NCBI GenBank assembly: GCA_018268015.1
Contig: JAFDXJ010000012.1
Coordinates: 1 to 32,037, forward strand
Direction of reading: 5' to 3'
Source of the DNA: Bacteroidota bacterium
GTDB lineage: Bacteria; Bacteroidota; Bacteroidia; Chitinophagales; Chitinophagaceae
Length of the DNA: 32,037 nt
The notes under the pieces were generated by a model. It was not told the DNA's origin, ran no database searches, and was given only the letters and a program-made list of their open reading frames with translations. Of the stretch, positions 13,283 through 21,936 are shown piece after piece. The position numbers and the translations under genes were made by a program. Position 1 is the stretch's first letter. Each line of letters starts with the position of its first letter.

Positions 13283-14822
13283 CCTCCTCCAGCGCGTCTC
13301 CGCCGCATTCTCGGCCCTCCGTGGCGCCTCGGCGCCCGCCAAGCGGGACTACCTCGGCGCGCGCCTGGGCCGCGGCCTGACCTTCATCACCGGCCTCCAG
13401 CGCCAGGACCAGCAGATCCGCAAGGACATCATGCAGCTCCGGGCGCACGCGAGGCACCTGGACCAGAACAACCCCTACATGCGGGCCTTCCTGCGGATCA
13501 TGGAGACGCAGGTGGTAGGGCCGAAGGGCTTCACGCTCCAGAGCCGCTTGCGGACCAAGGCCGGCGCGAGCTTCGAGCCCTACAACACGAACATGGAGAA
13601 CGCCTTCGCCCGCTGGGCGCAGCGGGGCACTTGCACGGTGGACGGGAAGAACTCCTTCCTCGCCGCGTCCCGCATGGTCTCGCGCTCGCTGGCGCTGGAT
13701 GGCGAGGTCTTCATCCGCGAAGTCGTTGGCGCGGACAACGCCTTTGGCTACGGACTCCAGTTCATCGATCCCGACCTGCTGGACCACACCTTCAACCGCG
13801 AGCCGTCGCAGGGATACAACGCCATCGTCATGGGCGTGGAGCTGGACCGCTTCGGCAAGCCCGTGGCCTACCACTTCACCGACACCTCCGTGGCGTGGCG
13901 GCAGAGCTACCCCTGGGGCGGCTCCAAGATCCGTATCCCGGCCTCTGAGATCATCCACATCTTCGATCCCGAGCGGTGCAACCAGACCCGCGGCGTCCCC
14001 CACGCCGCGCCGGTCATGTACCTCATGGCTATGCTCGGTTCGACCTGGGAGTCGGAGGTCGCCGCGGCACGCTACGAGGCTGAGCGCGTGGCCGTGCTCC
14101 AGAGCAAGACCGGCGAGCTCACGGATGGGACCGCCGTTGATCCGCGTTCCGCCATGGCGCAGCTCAACGGCATCCAGTCCAGCGCGATCCATGTGGAGGC
14201 GCTGCCTCCCGGTGTGGAGATGGTGCCCCTCCAGATGAATCACCCCAACGGGGCGATGCCGGAGTTCAGCAAGGCGATGCTCAAGGGCCTCGCCACCGGC
14301 CTGGGCGTCTCGTACTCGGCGTTCACCGGGGATCTGTCGGATTCGACCTACTCCGGCGGCCGCCAGGGGCTGCTCATCGAGCGGGACAACCACCGCAAGC
14401 TCCAGGGCCTGCTCATCGAAGCCTTCTGTGAGCGCGTCTTCCGAGGCTGGATTCGTGCCGCCTGGATGTCGAACGCCATCCAGCTTCCGCCCGGCGTCAC
14501 GCTGGACCAGGCGAGCGCCCATCGCTGGAGCCCCCGCGGCTGGGACTGGGTGGACCCGCTCAAGGACGCCCAGGCCGATGTGCTCGCGATCAACAACGGC
14601 CTCGCCACGCGCACCGAGATCCTCGCCGAGCGTGGCGTGGATTTCGAGGATGTGGTGCGCGAGCTATCCGCCGAGCAGAAGGCGCTGAAAGCCGCTGGCA
14701 TCTGGCTCGCCCCTGTAGGTGGCGCCGTGACGGTGATGAAGGAAGAGCCGGATGCCGGTGCTTCCCCTGATGGGGTCAATGACACCTCCGCCAAGAAGGG
14801 AGCGAAGAGCTATGCCGCTTGA
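13275..14822 (+). CDS. Portal protein (lambda gpB family)
   Basis: This 515-residue protein matches the lambda-type portal (Phage_portal_2), the dodecameric ring through which DNA enters the capsid. Signatures include DYLGARLGRGLTFITGLQ, NNPYMRAFLRIMETQVVGPK, LDGEVFIREVVG, GLGVSYSAFTGDLSDSTYSG and a WVDPLKDAQADV segment. Length is close to lambda gpB (533). The start is TTG at 13275: no ATG or GTG is present in the first 50 codons that would fit, and GGGAGG (13264-13269) sits five bases ahead. It overlaps the previous stop, and the next gene begins inside its last codons. Confidence 0.93.
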   Translation: MGSLLQRVSAAFSALRGASAPAKRDYLGARLGRGLTFITGLQRQDQQIRKDIMQLRAHARHLDQNNPYMRAFLRIMETQVVGPKGFTLQSRLRTKAGASFEPYNTNMENAFARWAQRGTCTVDGKNSFLAASRMVSRSLALDGEVFIREVVGADNAFGYGLQFIDPDLLDHTFNREPSQGYNAIVMGVELDRFGKPVAYHFTDTSVAWRQSYPWGGSKIRIPASEIIHIFDPERCNQTRGVPHAAPVMYLMAMLGSTWESEVAAARYEAERVAVLQSKTGELTDGTAVDPRSAMAQLNGIQSSAIHVEALPPGVEMVPLQMNHPNGAMPEFSKAMLKGLATGLGVSYSAFTGDLSDSTYSGGRQGLLIERDNHRKLQGLLIEAFCERVFRGWIRAAWMSNAIQLPPGVTLDQASAHRWSPRGWDWVDPLKDAQADVLAINNGLATRTEILAERGVDFEDVVRELSAEQKALKAAGIWLAPVGGAVTVMKEEPDAGASPDGVNDTSAKKGAKSYAA

Positions 14823-16650
14823 TGTCCGCAAACTCCGCGAACAGATCTTCTTCCGCGACTTCCGCTTCCAGCGGAGCGCGGTGGATGCCGAGACCCGCAC
14901 GGTCGAGTTGGCGCTCTCCAGCGAGACGCCCGTGGAGCGCTACTACGGCACCGAGATCCTCGACCACAGCAAGGGGTCGGTGGATCTTTCCCGCATGCAG
15001 GACGGCGCGCCGCTGCTCTGCGACCACGACCCCTCCGACATCGTGGGCGTGATCGAGAGCGCCCAGGTGGATGCGGACCGCGTGCTCCGCGTGAAGGCCC
15101 GCTTCGGTAAGAGCGCCCGGGCCGAAGAGGTCTTCCAGGATGTGCTCGACGGCATCCGCTCCAAGGTCTCGATCGGCTACCAGGTGAACGCCTGGGAGAC
15201 CACCAAAGGCGAGAAGGGCGGATCCGACACCTTCCGCATGACGAACTGGACGCCCATGGAGGGCTCCATCGTCGCCATCCCCGCGGACGCCACTGTTGGC
15301 GTCGGGCGGGGCTTCACCCCCCCGGCCGTTCCGGCCGTCACCCCCCAGGAGGACCGCATGAGCGGCGAAAACACCACCCCTGTGGCCCCGACTCCCACGC
15401 CGGCGGCCCCCAACCACAACATCGAGGAGCTCCGCTCCGCAGCGGTCGTCGAGGCCCTGGAGGTCACCAGCCAGGCGGACGCCATGGGCTTCGGCAAAGA
15501 GGCCCGGGACTTCCTCAGCCAGGGCCTCAAGCCCGCCGACGCCCGCGTGAAGATCATGGGCCTCATGGTCGAGAAGGCCCGCGCCGGCGCGCTGCGCCCC
15601 GCGCCTCTGGACTCCAAGATCCAGGAGAAGTTCTCCATCGCCCGGGCCATCATGCTCTCGGCGACGGGCCAGCGCGGGTTCGAGACCGAGGTCTCCGACG
15701 ACATCGCCAAGAAGCTGAACCGCCAGACCAGCGGCATCTTTGTGCCCACCGGCCTCCAGCTCCAGGGTCGCGCCGCGCTGGACGCCCACACGACCAACGC
15801 CGCCAAGGAACTGGTGAATGTCGAACCCCTGACCTTCATCGACATCCTGCGCAACCGCACGATGGTCCTGGCCCTGGGCGCCACCTTCCTGCCTGGTCTC
15901 GTGGGCACCGTGCCCTTCGTCCGGCAATCCACCGCCGGCACGGCCACCTGGACGGGTGACAACCCGGGCTCGGGCACCGCGGCCAGCAACCCCAACACCA
16001 GCCTCTTCAACATGACGCCGAAACAACTCATGGCGCTGCGCAGCTACTCCAAGATGCTGCTCACCCAGACCTCGGGTGTCGCGGACACCTTCGTTGTGAA
16101 CGACCTGGTGAAGGCCCACAGCCTGGCCCTCGACCTGGCCGCCATCAACGGCTCCGGCGCCAGCAACCAGCCGCTGGGTATCCTCGGCACTTCCGGCATC
16201 GGCTCGGTGGTGGGCGGCGCCAACGGCCTGGCCCCGACCCACGCCCACATGGTGGGCCTGGAAACCGCAGTCGCCACCGCCAACGCCGACATGGGCGCGC
16301 TGGCCTACCTGACCAACGCCAAGATCCGCGGTGAGCTGAAGCTCACGGCCTCCCTGGGCAACACGGCGAACATCCCCGTGTGGACCAAGGACGGCGTGAA
16401 CGGCTACCGCGCCGAAGCCTCGAACCAGGTGCCCGCCAACCTCACCAAGGGCACCAGCTCCGGCGTCTGCTCCGCCATCCTCTTCGGCAACTGGAACGAC
16501 CTGCTCATCGGCGAGTGGGGCGCGCTGGACATCATCACGGACCCCTACTCCCTCGCGGACCAGGGCCTCATCCGGGTGGTCTCCACGCAGCTGGCGGATG
16601 TGAATGTCCGCCACCCCGAGAGCTTCGCCGCCATGGTTGACGCGCTCTAA
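14812..16650 (+). CDS. Prohead protease-major capsid fusion (HK97 type)
   Basis: The 612-residue product joins two HK97 proteins in one frame. Residues 1-165 are the prohead serine protease with His72 (LLCDHDPSDIVGV) and Ser120 (RSKVSIGYQV). A Pro/Thr/Ala linker (PPAVPAVTPQEDRM) leads to the scaffold-like delta domain and, from about residue 280, the capsid fold (TGQRGFETEVSDDIAKKLN, WTGDNPGSGTAASN, ALDLAAINGSGASNQPLGIL, ADVNVRHPESFAAMVDAL at the end). An internal ribosome site AGGAGG (15347-15352) precedes an in-frame ATG at 15358, which would give a 430-residue capsid on its own. It starts 11 bases inside the portal gene. Confidence 0.93.
   Translation: MPLDVRKLREQIFFRDFRFQRSAVDAETRTVELALSSETPVERYYGTEILDHSKGSVDLSRMQDGAPLLCDHDPSDIVGVIESAQVDADRVLRVKARFGKSARAEEVFQDVLDGIRSKVSIGYQVNAWETTKGEKGGSDTFRMTNWTPMEGSIVAIPADATVGVGRGFTPPAVPAVTPQEDRMSGENTTPVAPTPTPAAPNHNIEELRSAAVVEALEVTSQADAMGFGKEARDFLSQGLKPADARVKIMGLMVEKARAGALRPAPLDSKIQEKFSIARAIMLSATGQRGFETEVSDDIAKKLNRQTSGIFVPTGLQLQGRAALDAHTTNAAKELVNVEPLTFIDILRNRTMVLALGATFLPGLVGTVPFVRQSTAGTATWTGDNPGSGTAASNPNTSLFNMTPKQLMALRSYSKMLLTQTSGVADTFVVNDLVKAHSLALDLAAINGSGASNQPLGILGTSGIGSVVGGANGLAPTHAHMVGLETAVATANADMGALAYLTNAKIRGELKLTASLGNTANIPVWTKDGVNGYRAEASNQVPANLTKGTSSGVCSAILFGNWNDLLIGEWGALDIITDPYSLADQGLIRVVSTQLADVNVRHPESFAAMVDAL
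15347..15360 (+). promoter_or_regulatory. Internal ribosome site and start for free capsid protein
   Basis: AGGAGG (15347-15352) lies five bases before ATG at 15358, in frame within the fused protease-capsid gene. Translation from here would begin MSGENTTPVAPTP and yield a 430-residue protein lacking the protease. This would supply capsid subunits in the excess over protease that assembly needs. Confidence 0.5.
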
Positions 16651-16664
16651 GTCTGATTTGAACC

Positions 16665-16689
16665 GCCGGGGGGCGCCGTGCCCCCCGGC
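16665..16689 (+). terminator. Strong GC hairpin after capsid gene
   Basis: GCCGGGGGGC (16665-16674) and GCCCCCCGGC (16680-16689) form a perfect 10-base stem with loop GCCGT. It lies in the 53-base gap between the capsid gene and the next gene. There is no T tract, so it may slow polymerase or stabilise capsid mRNA rather than terminate, giving a step-down in expression of the connector genes. Confidence 0.5.
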
Positions 16690-16703
16690 TTCCCGAGGTC
16701 CTC

Positions 16704-16925
16704 ATGCCCAAGATCCGCCTCATCCACCCCACGGGCGTCTCTGGCCAGCACCACCCCGCAGGCCACGAGCTGGAGATCGGTTCGGAGGTCTCGCCCAGCG
16801 ATGCACGCTACCTGGTGGGCATCGGCAAGGCGGCGCACATCCACGACACGCCCCAGCCCGGCGAGACCCGCCACGCCGATCCGGTTCCCGAGACCCGCGA
16901 GCCCGCGAAAGGCGGGAAGCGGTGA
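16704..16925 (+). CDS. Small head protein, 73 aa
   Basis: The 73-residue product begins MPKIRLIHPTGVSGQHHPAG, then ELEIGSEVSPSDARYLVGIG and a charged tail (ETREPAKGGKR). The short strand-rich pattern with 'a..l...g.A' near the centre recurs in small proteins next to HK97-type capsid genes, of unknown role. GAGG at 16694-16697 precedes the ATG by six bases. The stop overlaps the next GTG as GTGA. Confidence 0.6.
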   Translation: MPKIRLIHPTGVSGQHHPAGHELEIGSEVSPSDARYLVGIGKAAHIHDTPQPGETRHADPVPETREPAKGGKR

Positions 16926-17239
16926 GCAACGCCATGTTCGCCTCCGACCTCGCACTGATCCTCCGGGACGGCGCGGGGATGGCTTCGCCCATGACATCCG
17001 GTGCCGTCACGGCGACCGGGATTCTCGGCGTGGCGTCGGAGACCTTCACCACTCAGTCCCAGCTCTCCGTGATCCAGGGTGAAACCTGGACCGCGATCTA
17101 CGCGCCAGCGGATTTCGCGGCTGCGCCCATCGTCAACGGCGGCGTCATCTCCTTCGGCGCGGATCGTTTCATGGTCCGCCACATTGACAACATGGCCGAT
17201 GGTCTCCACGCCAAGGCCTACATGGAGAAGCTGCCGTGA
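16922..17239 (+). CDS. Head-tail joining protein (gpFII-like)
   Basis: The 105-residue product is beta-rich (GAVTATGILGVASETFTTQS, GETWTAIYAPADFAAAPIVN, VISFGADRFMVRHIDNMADG), consistent with lambda gpFII, a 117-residue protein at the head-tail interface. Position supports this: after capsid, before the tail-terminator-like gene. The GTG at 16922 overlaps the previous TGA; ATG at 16934 is an alternative start. The family assignment is by fold pattern and place, not by a diagnostic motif. Confidence 0.55.
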   Translation: MSNAMFASDLALILRDGAGMASPMTSGAVTATGILGVASETFTTQSQLSVIQGETWTAIYAPADFAAAPIVNGGVISFGADRFMVRHIDNMADGLHAKAYMEKLP

Positions 17240-17691
17240 GCGCCACCGCGGACTCCCTCTCAGATGCCCTGGTCGCCGCCCTGGCCGCCAAGGCGCCCGT
17301 GGGCTGCACGGTCACCGACCACAAGGTGCTCCCCATCAGCCCTGATCAGATCCCGGCCGCTGGCTACCTCTGCGTATGGCTCTTCGACGATCAACCCAAG
17401 GCGGATGGCTACACCGATTCCACGCTCCGCCATGAGCGCGTTGCGACCTTCAAGGTCTGCATCCGTACGAAGGGCGATCCAACCGACACGGGGTGGAACA
17501 TCCTCCACGCCACCCGCGCCCTCCGCGCCGTGGTGGCCCAGGCCGTAGTGGCGGACGAGAGCTTCGGCAACCTCGCCCTCGGCTCCCGCGTCATGGGGTG
17601 GAGGCCGCAGGCCGTGGAAACCACGCTCTCAATCGGTGCGGCGGAAGTGGACATCGCCCTCGACTACTACTTCGACCCGGAGGTCGCATGA
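17236..17691 (+). CDS. Tail terminator-like protein (gpU/HK97 gp10 position)
   Basis: A 151-residue protein with an alpha/beta layout: a leading helix (LSDALVAALAAKAPVGCTVT), strands around YLCVWLFDDQPKADG and RHERVATFKVCIRTKGDPTD, a helix (GWNILHATRALRAVVAQAVV) and final strands SIGAAEVDIALDYYF. This resembles tail-terminator/minor tail proteins such as lambda gpU (131), which cap the tail tube. It lies between connector and tail tube genes. GTG start overlaps the preceding TGA. Confidence 0.6.
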   Translation: MSATADSLSDALVAALAAKAPVGCTVTDHKVLPISPDQIPAAGYLCVWLFDDQPKADGYTDSTLRHERVATFKVCIRTKGDPTDTGWNILHATRALRAVVAQAVVADESFGNLALGSRVMGWRPQAVETTLSIGAAEVDIALDYYFDPEVA

Positions 17692-17933
17692 TCCGCGTCT
17701 TGTCCACCGAATGCACCTACCACCTCCCGGCCGGGTGCCATCCGTCCATCACCGAGCACACCACCCTGACCGCCGGTCATCCCGTGGACCTCACGAACGA
17801 ACAGGCCGCCTACGCCCTCACGCTTCCCGGCGTGATGGCCCAGGGTGCGAGCTCCGAACCCGAACCCGAACCCCAAGAACTCCACATCTCCGACATCCCG
17901 GCGGCCGAGCCGCCCGCACCTGAGGAGGACTGA
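17688..17933 (+). CDS. Small acidic hypothetical protein
   Basis: The 81-residue product begins MIRVLSTECTYHLPAGCHPS with strand-like residues and ends in an acidic Glu/Pro-rich tail (SSEPEPEPQELHISDIPAAE). The tail is repetitive (EPEPEP) and probably unstructured. It overlaps the previous stop as ATGA and ends three bases before the tail-tube start. Its place between terminator-like and tube genes suggests a tail-related job; no family is recognised. Confidence 0.5.
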   Translation: MIRVLSTECTYHLPAGCHPSITEHTTLTAGHPVDLTNEQAAYALTLPGVMAQGASSEPEPEPQELHISDIPAAEPPAPEED

Positions 17934-17936
17934 CCC

Positions 17937-18605
17937 ATGTCCCTCGCCACCATCAACGCCCCCTTCGAGCGGACCGGCCGTGGTCAGCTCTACCTCGCCG
18001 CCTATCCTTCGGCGGATCCCGGCGCCACCACCAGCCTGGTCGATGAAGTCGAGGGCTTCTTCGGCATCTTCTACACCGATGGCCTGGAGCGCAAGACGCT
18101 CAAGGCCGGTGTGAAGCCCTGGGCGAACATCGATTCCAACGGCCTCAAGGTCAAGGTCAAGCAGAATGTGGTCGAGTACAACCCTAACGCAGGCTCCAAG
18201 CACCCGGTGGCCATCGAGGATACCGCCGTGTCCGCAGAGATCACTTTCGCGGATGTGGACCCGGCCCACCTCGCCGACGCCATGAGCCTTTCGGCCGCCG
18301 AACTGCTGGCCCAGGCCGCCGCTGTCGGGAAGGCCGGGCGCGCGGTCGCCATCCTGGGGGGTCAGACCAACCTCAACAAGTATGTGGCGATGTACCGCAT
18401 GCCCAGCATCCTGACCCCGGGCGAGTACGATCACTACCTCTTCCCGCGCATCACCTTCAATGTGGACGCGGAGTTCGACCTGTCCAAGGCCAAGGTCCTC
18501 ACCTGCAAGCTGATGATGGCCGCCCAGCCCGACCTCTACATCATCAACGCGGATGGGTTCGGCGAGATGGCCTTCGCCGACATCGCCAACGCGCCGGCGA
18601 CCTGA
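17937..18605 (+). CDS. Major tail tube protein
   Basis: A 222-residue protein in the position and size range of lambda gpV (246). It is beta-rich: RGQLYLAAYPSADPGATTSL, VEGFFGIFYTDGLERKTLKA, HPVAIEDTAVSAEITFADVD, then an Ala-rich helix and YLFPRITFNVDAEFDLSKAK and KVLTCKLMMAAQPDLY. This fold stacks as hexamers to form the tube. It directly precedes the tail chaperone genes, as usual. GAGGAGG at 17925-17931 serves the ATG at 17937. Confidence 0.7.
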   Translation: MSLATINAPFERTGRGQLYLAAYPSADPGATTSLVDEVEGFFGIFYTDGLERKTLKAGVKPWANIDSNGLKVKVKQNVVEYNPNAGSKHPVAIEDTAVSAEITFADVDPAHLADAMSLSAAELLAQAAAVGKAGRAVAILGGQTNLNKYVAMYRMPSILTPGEYDHYLFPRITFNVDAEFDLSKAKVLTCKLMMAAQPDLYIINADGFGEMAFADIANAPAT

Positions 18606-18613
18606 GGTTCCGG

Positions 18614-19066
18614 ATGAATCTCAAGCTCATCCACTTCGAACACGCTCTCCCGCCCATGGCGGAGATGGGCCTGGAGCACATCATCGCCCCCGTGCTCCGG
18701 GCCCTCGCGGGCGGCAACATCTCGGGCGCCCTCATCACCCTGGAAGAGGAGGCGCTGGCCAAGGTATTCAAGGCCCTGGCCAGCGGCGCCGACTCCCGCG
18801 CCGCCCGGCGGCTCTTGGCGGTCGTGAAGGCCTCTGCTGATGAGCTCCTGGCCTGGGAGGACGATGCTGCCAAGGAGGCCGAGGCTGTGAAGAAGGCCGC
18901 GCTCCTCGACGCCAAAGAGGTGCAGGAGGCGCTCTCCGGTTTTTTCGGCTCGTTGGGCCTCTCCCTCAAGCCTTCCCAGGACTCTTCCGTCCCGCCGAAG
19001 GAGGAGAGCGCCCCGGTGGACCCGGCGACCTCTGGATCCTCAGAACCCTTCTCGCCCCTCTCGTAG
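18614..19066 (+). CDS. Tail assembly chaperone, short form (gpG-like)
   Basis: A 150-residue acidic, helical protein (LPPMAEMGLEHIIAPVLRAL, EEEALAKVFKALASGADSRA, EDDAAKEAEAVKKAALLDAK), of the size and position of lambda gpG (140), which wraps the tape measure during tail assembly. After about residue 110 the sequence becomes a Ser/Pro-rich tail. A slippery TTTTTTC at 18940-18946 lies near the end of the folded part, so most ribosomes would make this form and some the longer gpGT form. GAGG ahead of the ATG (18605-18608) is a modest ribosome site. Confidence 0.75.
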   Translation: MNLKLIHFEHALPPMAEMGLEHIIAPVLRALAGGNISGALITLEEEALAKVFKALASGADSRAARRLLAVVKASADELLAWEDDAAKEAEAVKKAALLDAKEVQEALSGFFGSLGLSLKPSQDSSVPPKEESAPVDPATSGSSEPFSPLS

Positions 19067-19227
19067 GGGGATGGAGGGAGGCGGCCCGTCTGCCGCTCGC
19101 CGGGGCCCTCCGCATCGCGGAGAACCACCTTGGCGAGCGCAAGGCGCAGGCCTTCCGCCATGCCGAAACGGTCTGGGCCTCCCTGAAAACCGCCTATGAC
19201 ATCGACCCCCCGCAGTACCCGGAGTGA
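18614..19227 (+). CDS. Tail assembly chaperone, -1 frameshift form (gpGT-like)
   Basis: If ribosomes slip back one base on T TTT TTC (18940-18946), reading passes from the gpG frame to the -1 frame, which stays open to TGA at 19225-19227. The product would be about 204 residues: 111 shared, then a 93-residue extension. The extension ends in a convincing helical segment (LPLAGALRIAENHLGERKAQ, AFRHAETVWASLKTAYDI) typical of T extensions. It has no usable start codon of its own, so frameshifting is the likely way to make it. The tape measure starts four bases later. Confidence 0.75.
18940..18946 (+). other. Slippery heptamer TTTTTTC
   Basis: In the gpG frame the bases read GGT TTT TTC GGC (Gly-Phe-Phe-Gly), so the heptamer is T TTT TTC, a canonical X XXY YYZ site for -1 frameshifting. 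Both tRNA-Phe can re-pair after a one-base slip. It is placed where the folded chaperone ends. Confidence 0.7.
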
Positions 19228-19230
19228 ACG

Positions 19231-21936
19231 ATGGCCGACCAGAAGATCCAGGTTGAAGTCTCGGGCGACAGCTCGGGTCTCCTGGGCGCGCTATCGAAGG
19301 GGCTGGAAGGTCTCAAGGGCTTTGCGGAGGGCGTGAAGGGCCAGATGGAGAAGGCCGCCGAGGGAAGCGGCAAATTCCAGGGCTCTATCGGCCAGCTCGA
19401 AGGCAAGGTGAAGAGCCTGCGCGAAGAGCTGGTGAAGCTCAAGCAGGCCGAGATGACGGGCGGCCCGGATGGCGCCCTCTCAGCCCAGATTAAGTCCACC
19501 AGCATTGCCCTCAGCAATGCCCAGCGGGACCTGCAGCTTTTCAAGACACACTCCACCGCCGCGGCCGAGGAGGGCAACAAACTCAAGGCCGCCATCGATG
19601 GCATCAGTTCGGTCTCGCCCGGGGCAGGGTCTGCGCTGTCAGGATTCGCGGGCGGGCCTGTGGCCATGGTCACCGCAGGCATTCTCGCGGCGGTTGGAGC
19701 GGCCATCGTCCTGAGCGCCAAACTGGTTGAGATCACCGCGCACACGGCGGAGCAGGCGGACGAGGCCGGCAAGGCATCGCAGAAGATTGGCATGAGCACC
19801 CATGCCTTCACGCAGTTGAGCTACGCCGCCAAGCTGGCCGATGTGGATGCCGCTGGGCTTGAAAAAGGCCTTGGGAAGCTCGCCCAGAACATGCAGACCA
19901 CGCTGTGGACGCCGACTTCCAATGCGGCGCGGTCCTTCGACCAGCTGGGCATCAGCATCGCGGATGCAAAAGGGGAACTTCTCCCTGTCGAAGATGTGCT
20001 CGACCAGGTGGCCGAAAAGTTCCACGACATGCAGGACGGTCCGGTGAAGACCGCTGCCGCCATGAACATCTTCGGTAAGGCCGGCAAAGACCTTATTCCT
20101 CTACTGAATCAAGGCAAAACAGCCATCGCGGCGATGAAGCTGGAGGCGGACCAGCTCGGCGTCACCTTCACAGAGCAGGACGCCAAGGCGGCAGAGGAGT
20201 TCAACGATAATTCCAAGCGTCTCGACTTCGCACTTCAAGGCGTGAAGAACACCATCGGGAAAGACTTGCTGCCCGTTCTGGTCGAGTTCGCCGAGAACGC
20301 CATTGAATTTGCGAAGGATGTGCTGCCCTCCATCATCACTGGCGTCCACTTCGTCACAACGGCTTTCTACGCTTTTCAAGAGGTCGCCGACACGGTTTTC
20401 GACACCATCATCACGGATGCGAAAAACGCCTGGGCAGCGATTTCCGGTCTCGCCGTCGCGTCAGCGCAAGCACAAAGTGGCAATCTCATCGCCGCGAAGA
20501 ACACCATGTCTTCGACCTTTGATGAGATTCAAAAGAACACCCAGGAGCACAACGAATTCTTGGCGATTGACGCTCAATACACCGCCGAGAAAATAGCTGC
20601 TGTCTGGACGAAGACGCCTGATGAACCCGACCATCGGAAGCCAGGGTCACAGGGCGAGGATGGTGGGAAAGGCGACGCTGCGCCAAACGCTCCAATGTAC
20701 GCGCTCTGGACCAAGACAGAGCAAGAGACCATGGACAAGCTCGCGGCGATCCGGGCCAAGGGCTTTGATGAGCTCCGCAAGCTCACAGAGGTCTACAACC
20801 AGGGCGAGGCTGCGAGCCGTGTGCAGCAGATCGGCTTCCAGGAGAAGGCTGCTGAAGAGGCGCTGAAGCGCGGGGACATCTCCAACGCCGAATACATCCG
20901 CCGGATGCAGGCCTTCGAAGATGAGAAGTACCAGATTCAGCTGAAGGCGCTCCAGGACGAGGCGGCGGTGGACGGCCTCGATGCCATCAAGAAGCAGGAG
21001 ATCTGGAACAAGATCGAGCTGCTCGCGCAGGCGCACCAGAACACCATGAGGGTGATCGGCGAGCACACGGTTCAGCAGACGGCCCAGAACACCAAGACCC
21101 TGGACACGGTGGTGAAGACGCTCCAGACCGGGTTCGGCTCGGCCTTCGCCAACATCCTCACGCGCGCCCAGACCTTCTCGCAGGCCATGGGCAACTTCTT
21201 CAGGAGCATGGCCACCACCGTGCTCAACGCCCTTGGGCAGATGATCGCCAGGACGCTGATCTACAAGGCAGTCACCATCGCCGCGAACAACGGGATCATC
21301 AGCTCCGAGAACGCCAAGCGAGTCGCCACGCTCCTCGGTGTCCAGGCCGACACCGCGGCGACCGCGGCCACCAGCGCCAAGGCCTCGGCCAGCAGTGCGG
21401 CCGTGGGTCCGAATGTGGCCAACGCGGCTTCCCAGACCTTCGAGACCCATTCGGGCATCCCCATCGTCGGCGCCATCATCGCCGCGGCGCTCGTCCTCCT
21501 GATGCTCTCCACCATGGCCAAGGCGAAGGGCCGGGCGGTTGGCGGCCTGGTGGGCGAGAAGGGCCCTGAGCTCACAATGCTGGGCGAGAAGGGCCTGGAG
21601 GTCGTGGCGCCCGAGCATGATTTCAAGGACTGGGCCAAGGGCCTCGTGGGCATGGGCGCGAATCTGGGGGCCAACCTCACCTATCAGCGGGCTCAGGTGG
21701 AGGCCCTGAACCGCACCGCCGCGAGCTACGCCAACGCGCCGCTCCGGCAGGGCGGGGACTCGGGCGGTGGTGGCCAGACGGTCATCAACAACCACTACGA
21801 GGTCCACGGTCACATCCTGGATACCTCGAACCGCGGGCGGGAACAGCTCGGGCGGCTCTTCATCTCCGCCGGGCAGCGGGCGCAGGCGCAATACAGCGTC
21901 ACGATCCAGCCCGGCAAAGCGCCCGGGACCTTCTGA
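19231..21936 (+). CDS. Tail tape measure protein
   Basis: This 901-residue protein sets tail length. The N-terminal 125 residues form coiled-coil-like helix (VKSLREELVKLKQAEMTGGP). A membrane-like segment lies at about 142-164 (GPVAMVTAGILAAVGAAIVL). The middle is long helix; a second hydrophobic stretch lies near 742-762 (IPIVGAIIAAALVLLMLST), followed by GGLVGEKGPELTMLGEKG, a common C-terminal motif of tape measures. At roughly 0.15 nm per residue it predicts a tail near 135 nm. GC falls somewhat around 20300-20650. The stop overlaps the next ATG as TGATG. Confidence 0.93.
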   Translation: MADQKIQVEVSGDSSGLLGALSKGLEGLKGFAEGVKGQMEKAAEGSGKFQGSIGQLEGKVKSLREELVKLKQAEMTGGPDGALSAQIKSTSIALSNAQRDLQLFKTHSTAAAEEGNKLKAAIDGISSVSPGAGSALSGFAGGPVAMVTAGILAAVGAAIVLSAKLVEITAHTAEQADEAGKASQKIGMSTHAFTQLSYAAKLADVDAAGLEKGLGKLAQNMQTTLWTPTSNAARSFDQLGISIADAKGELLPVEDVLDQVAEKFHDMQDGPVKTAAAMNIFGKAGKDLIPLLNQGKTAIAAMKLEADQLGVTFTEQDAKAAEEFNDNSKRLDFALQGVKNTIGKDLLPVLVEFAENAIEFAKDVLPSIITGVHFVTTAFYAFQEVADTVFDTIITDAKNAWAAISGLAVASAQAQSGNLIAAKNTMSSTFDEIQKNTQEHNEFLAIDAQYTAEKIAAVWTKTPDEPDHRKPGSQGEDGGKGDAAPNAPMYALWTKTEQETMDKLAAIRAKGFDELRKLTEVYNQGEAASRVQQIGFQEKAAEEALKRGDISNAEYIRRMQAFEDEKYQIQLKALQDEAAVDGLDAIKKQEIWNKIELLAQAHQNTMRVIGEHTVQQTAQNTKTLDTVVKTLQTGFGSAFANILTRAQTFSQAMGNFFRSMATTVLNALGQMIARTLIYKAVTIAANNGIISSENAKRVATLLGVQADTAATAATSAKASASSAAVGPNVANAASQTFETHSGIPIVGAIIAAALVLLMLSTMAKAKGRAVGGLVGEKGPELTMLGEKGLEVVAPEHDFKDWAKGLVGMGANLGANLTYQRAQVEALNRTAASYANAPLRQGGDSGGGGQTVINNHYEVHGHILDTSNRGREQLGRLFISAGQRAQAQYSVTIQPGKAPGTF

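Noticed and set aside
14776..16614. A 612-residue reverse-strand open frame opposite the protease-capsid gene
   Set aside because: Antisense shadow of a certain gene, with compositional repeats of Gly, Ala and Arg.
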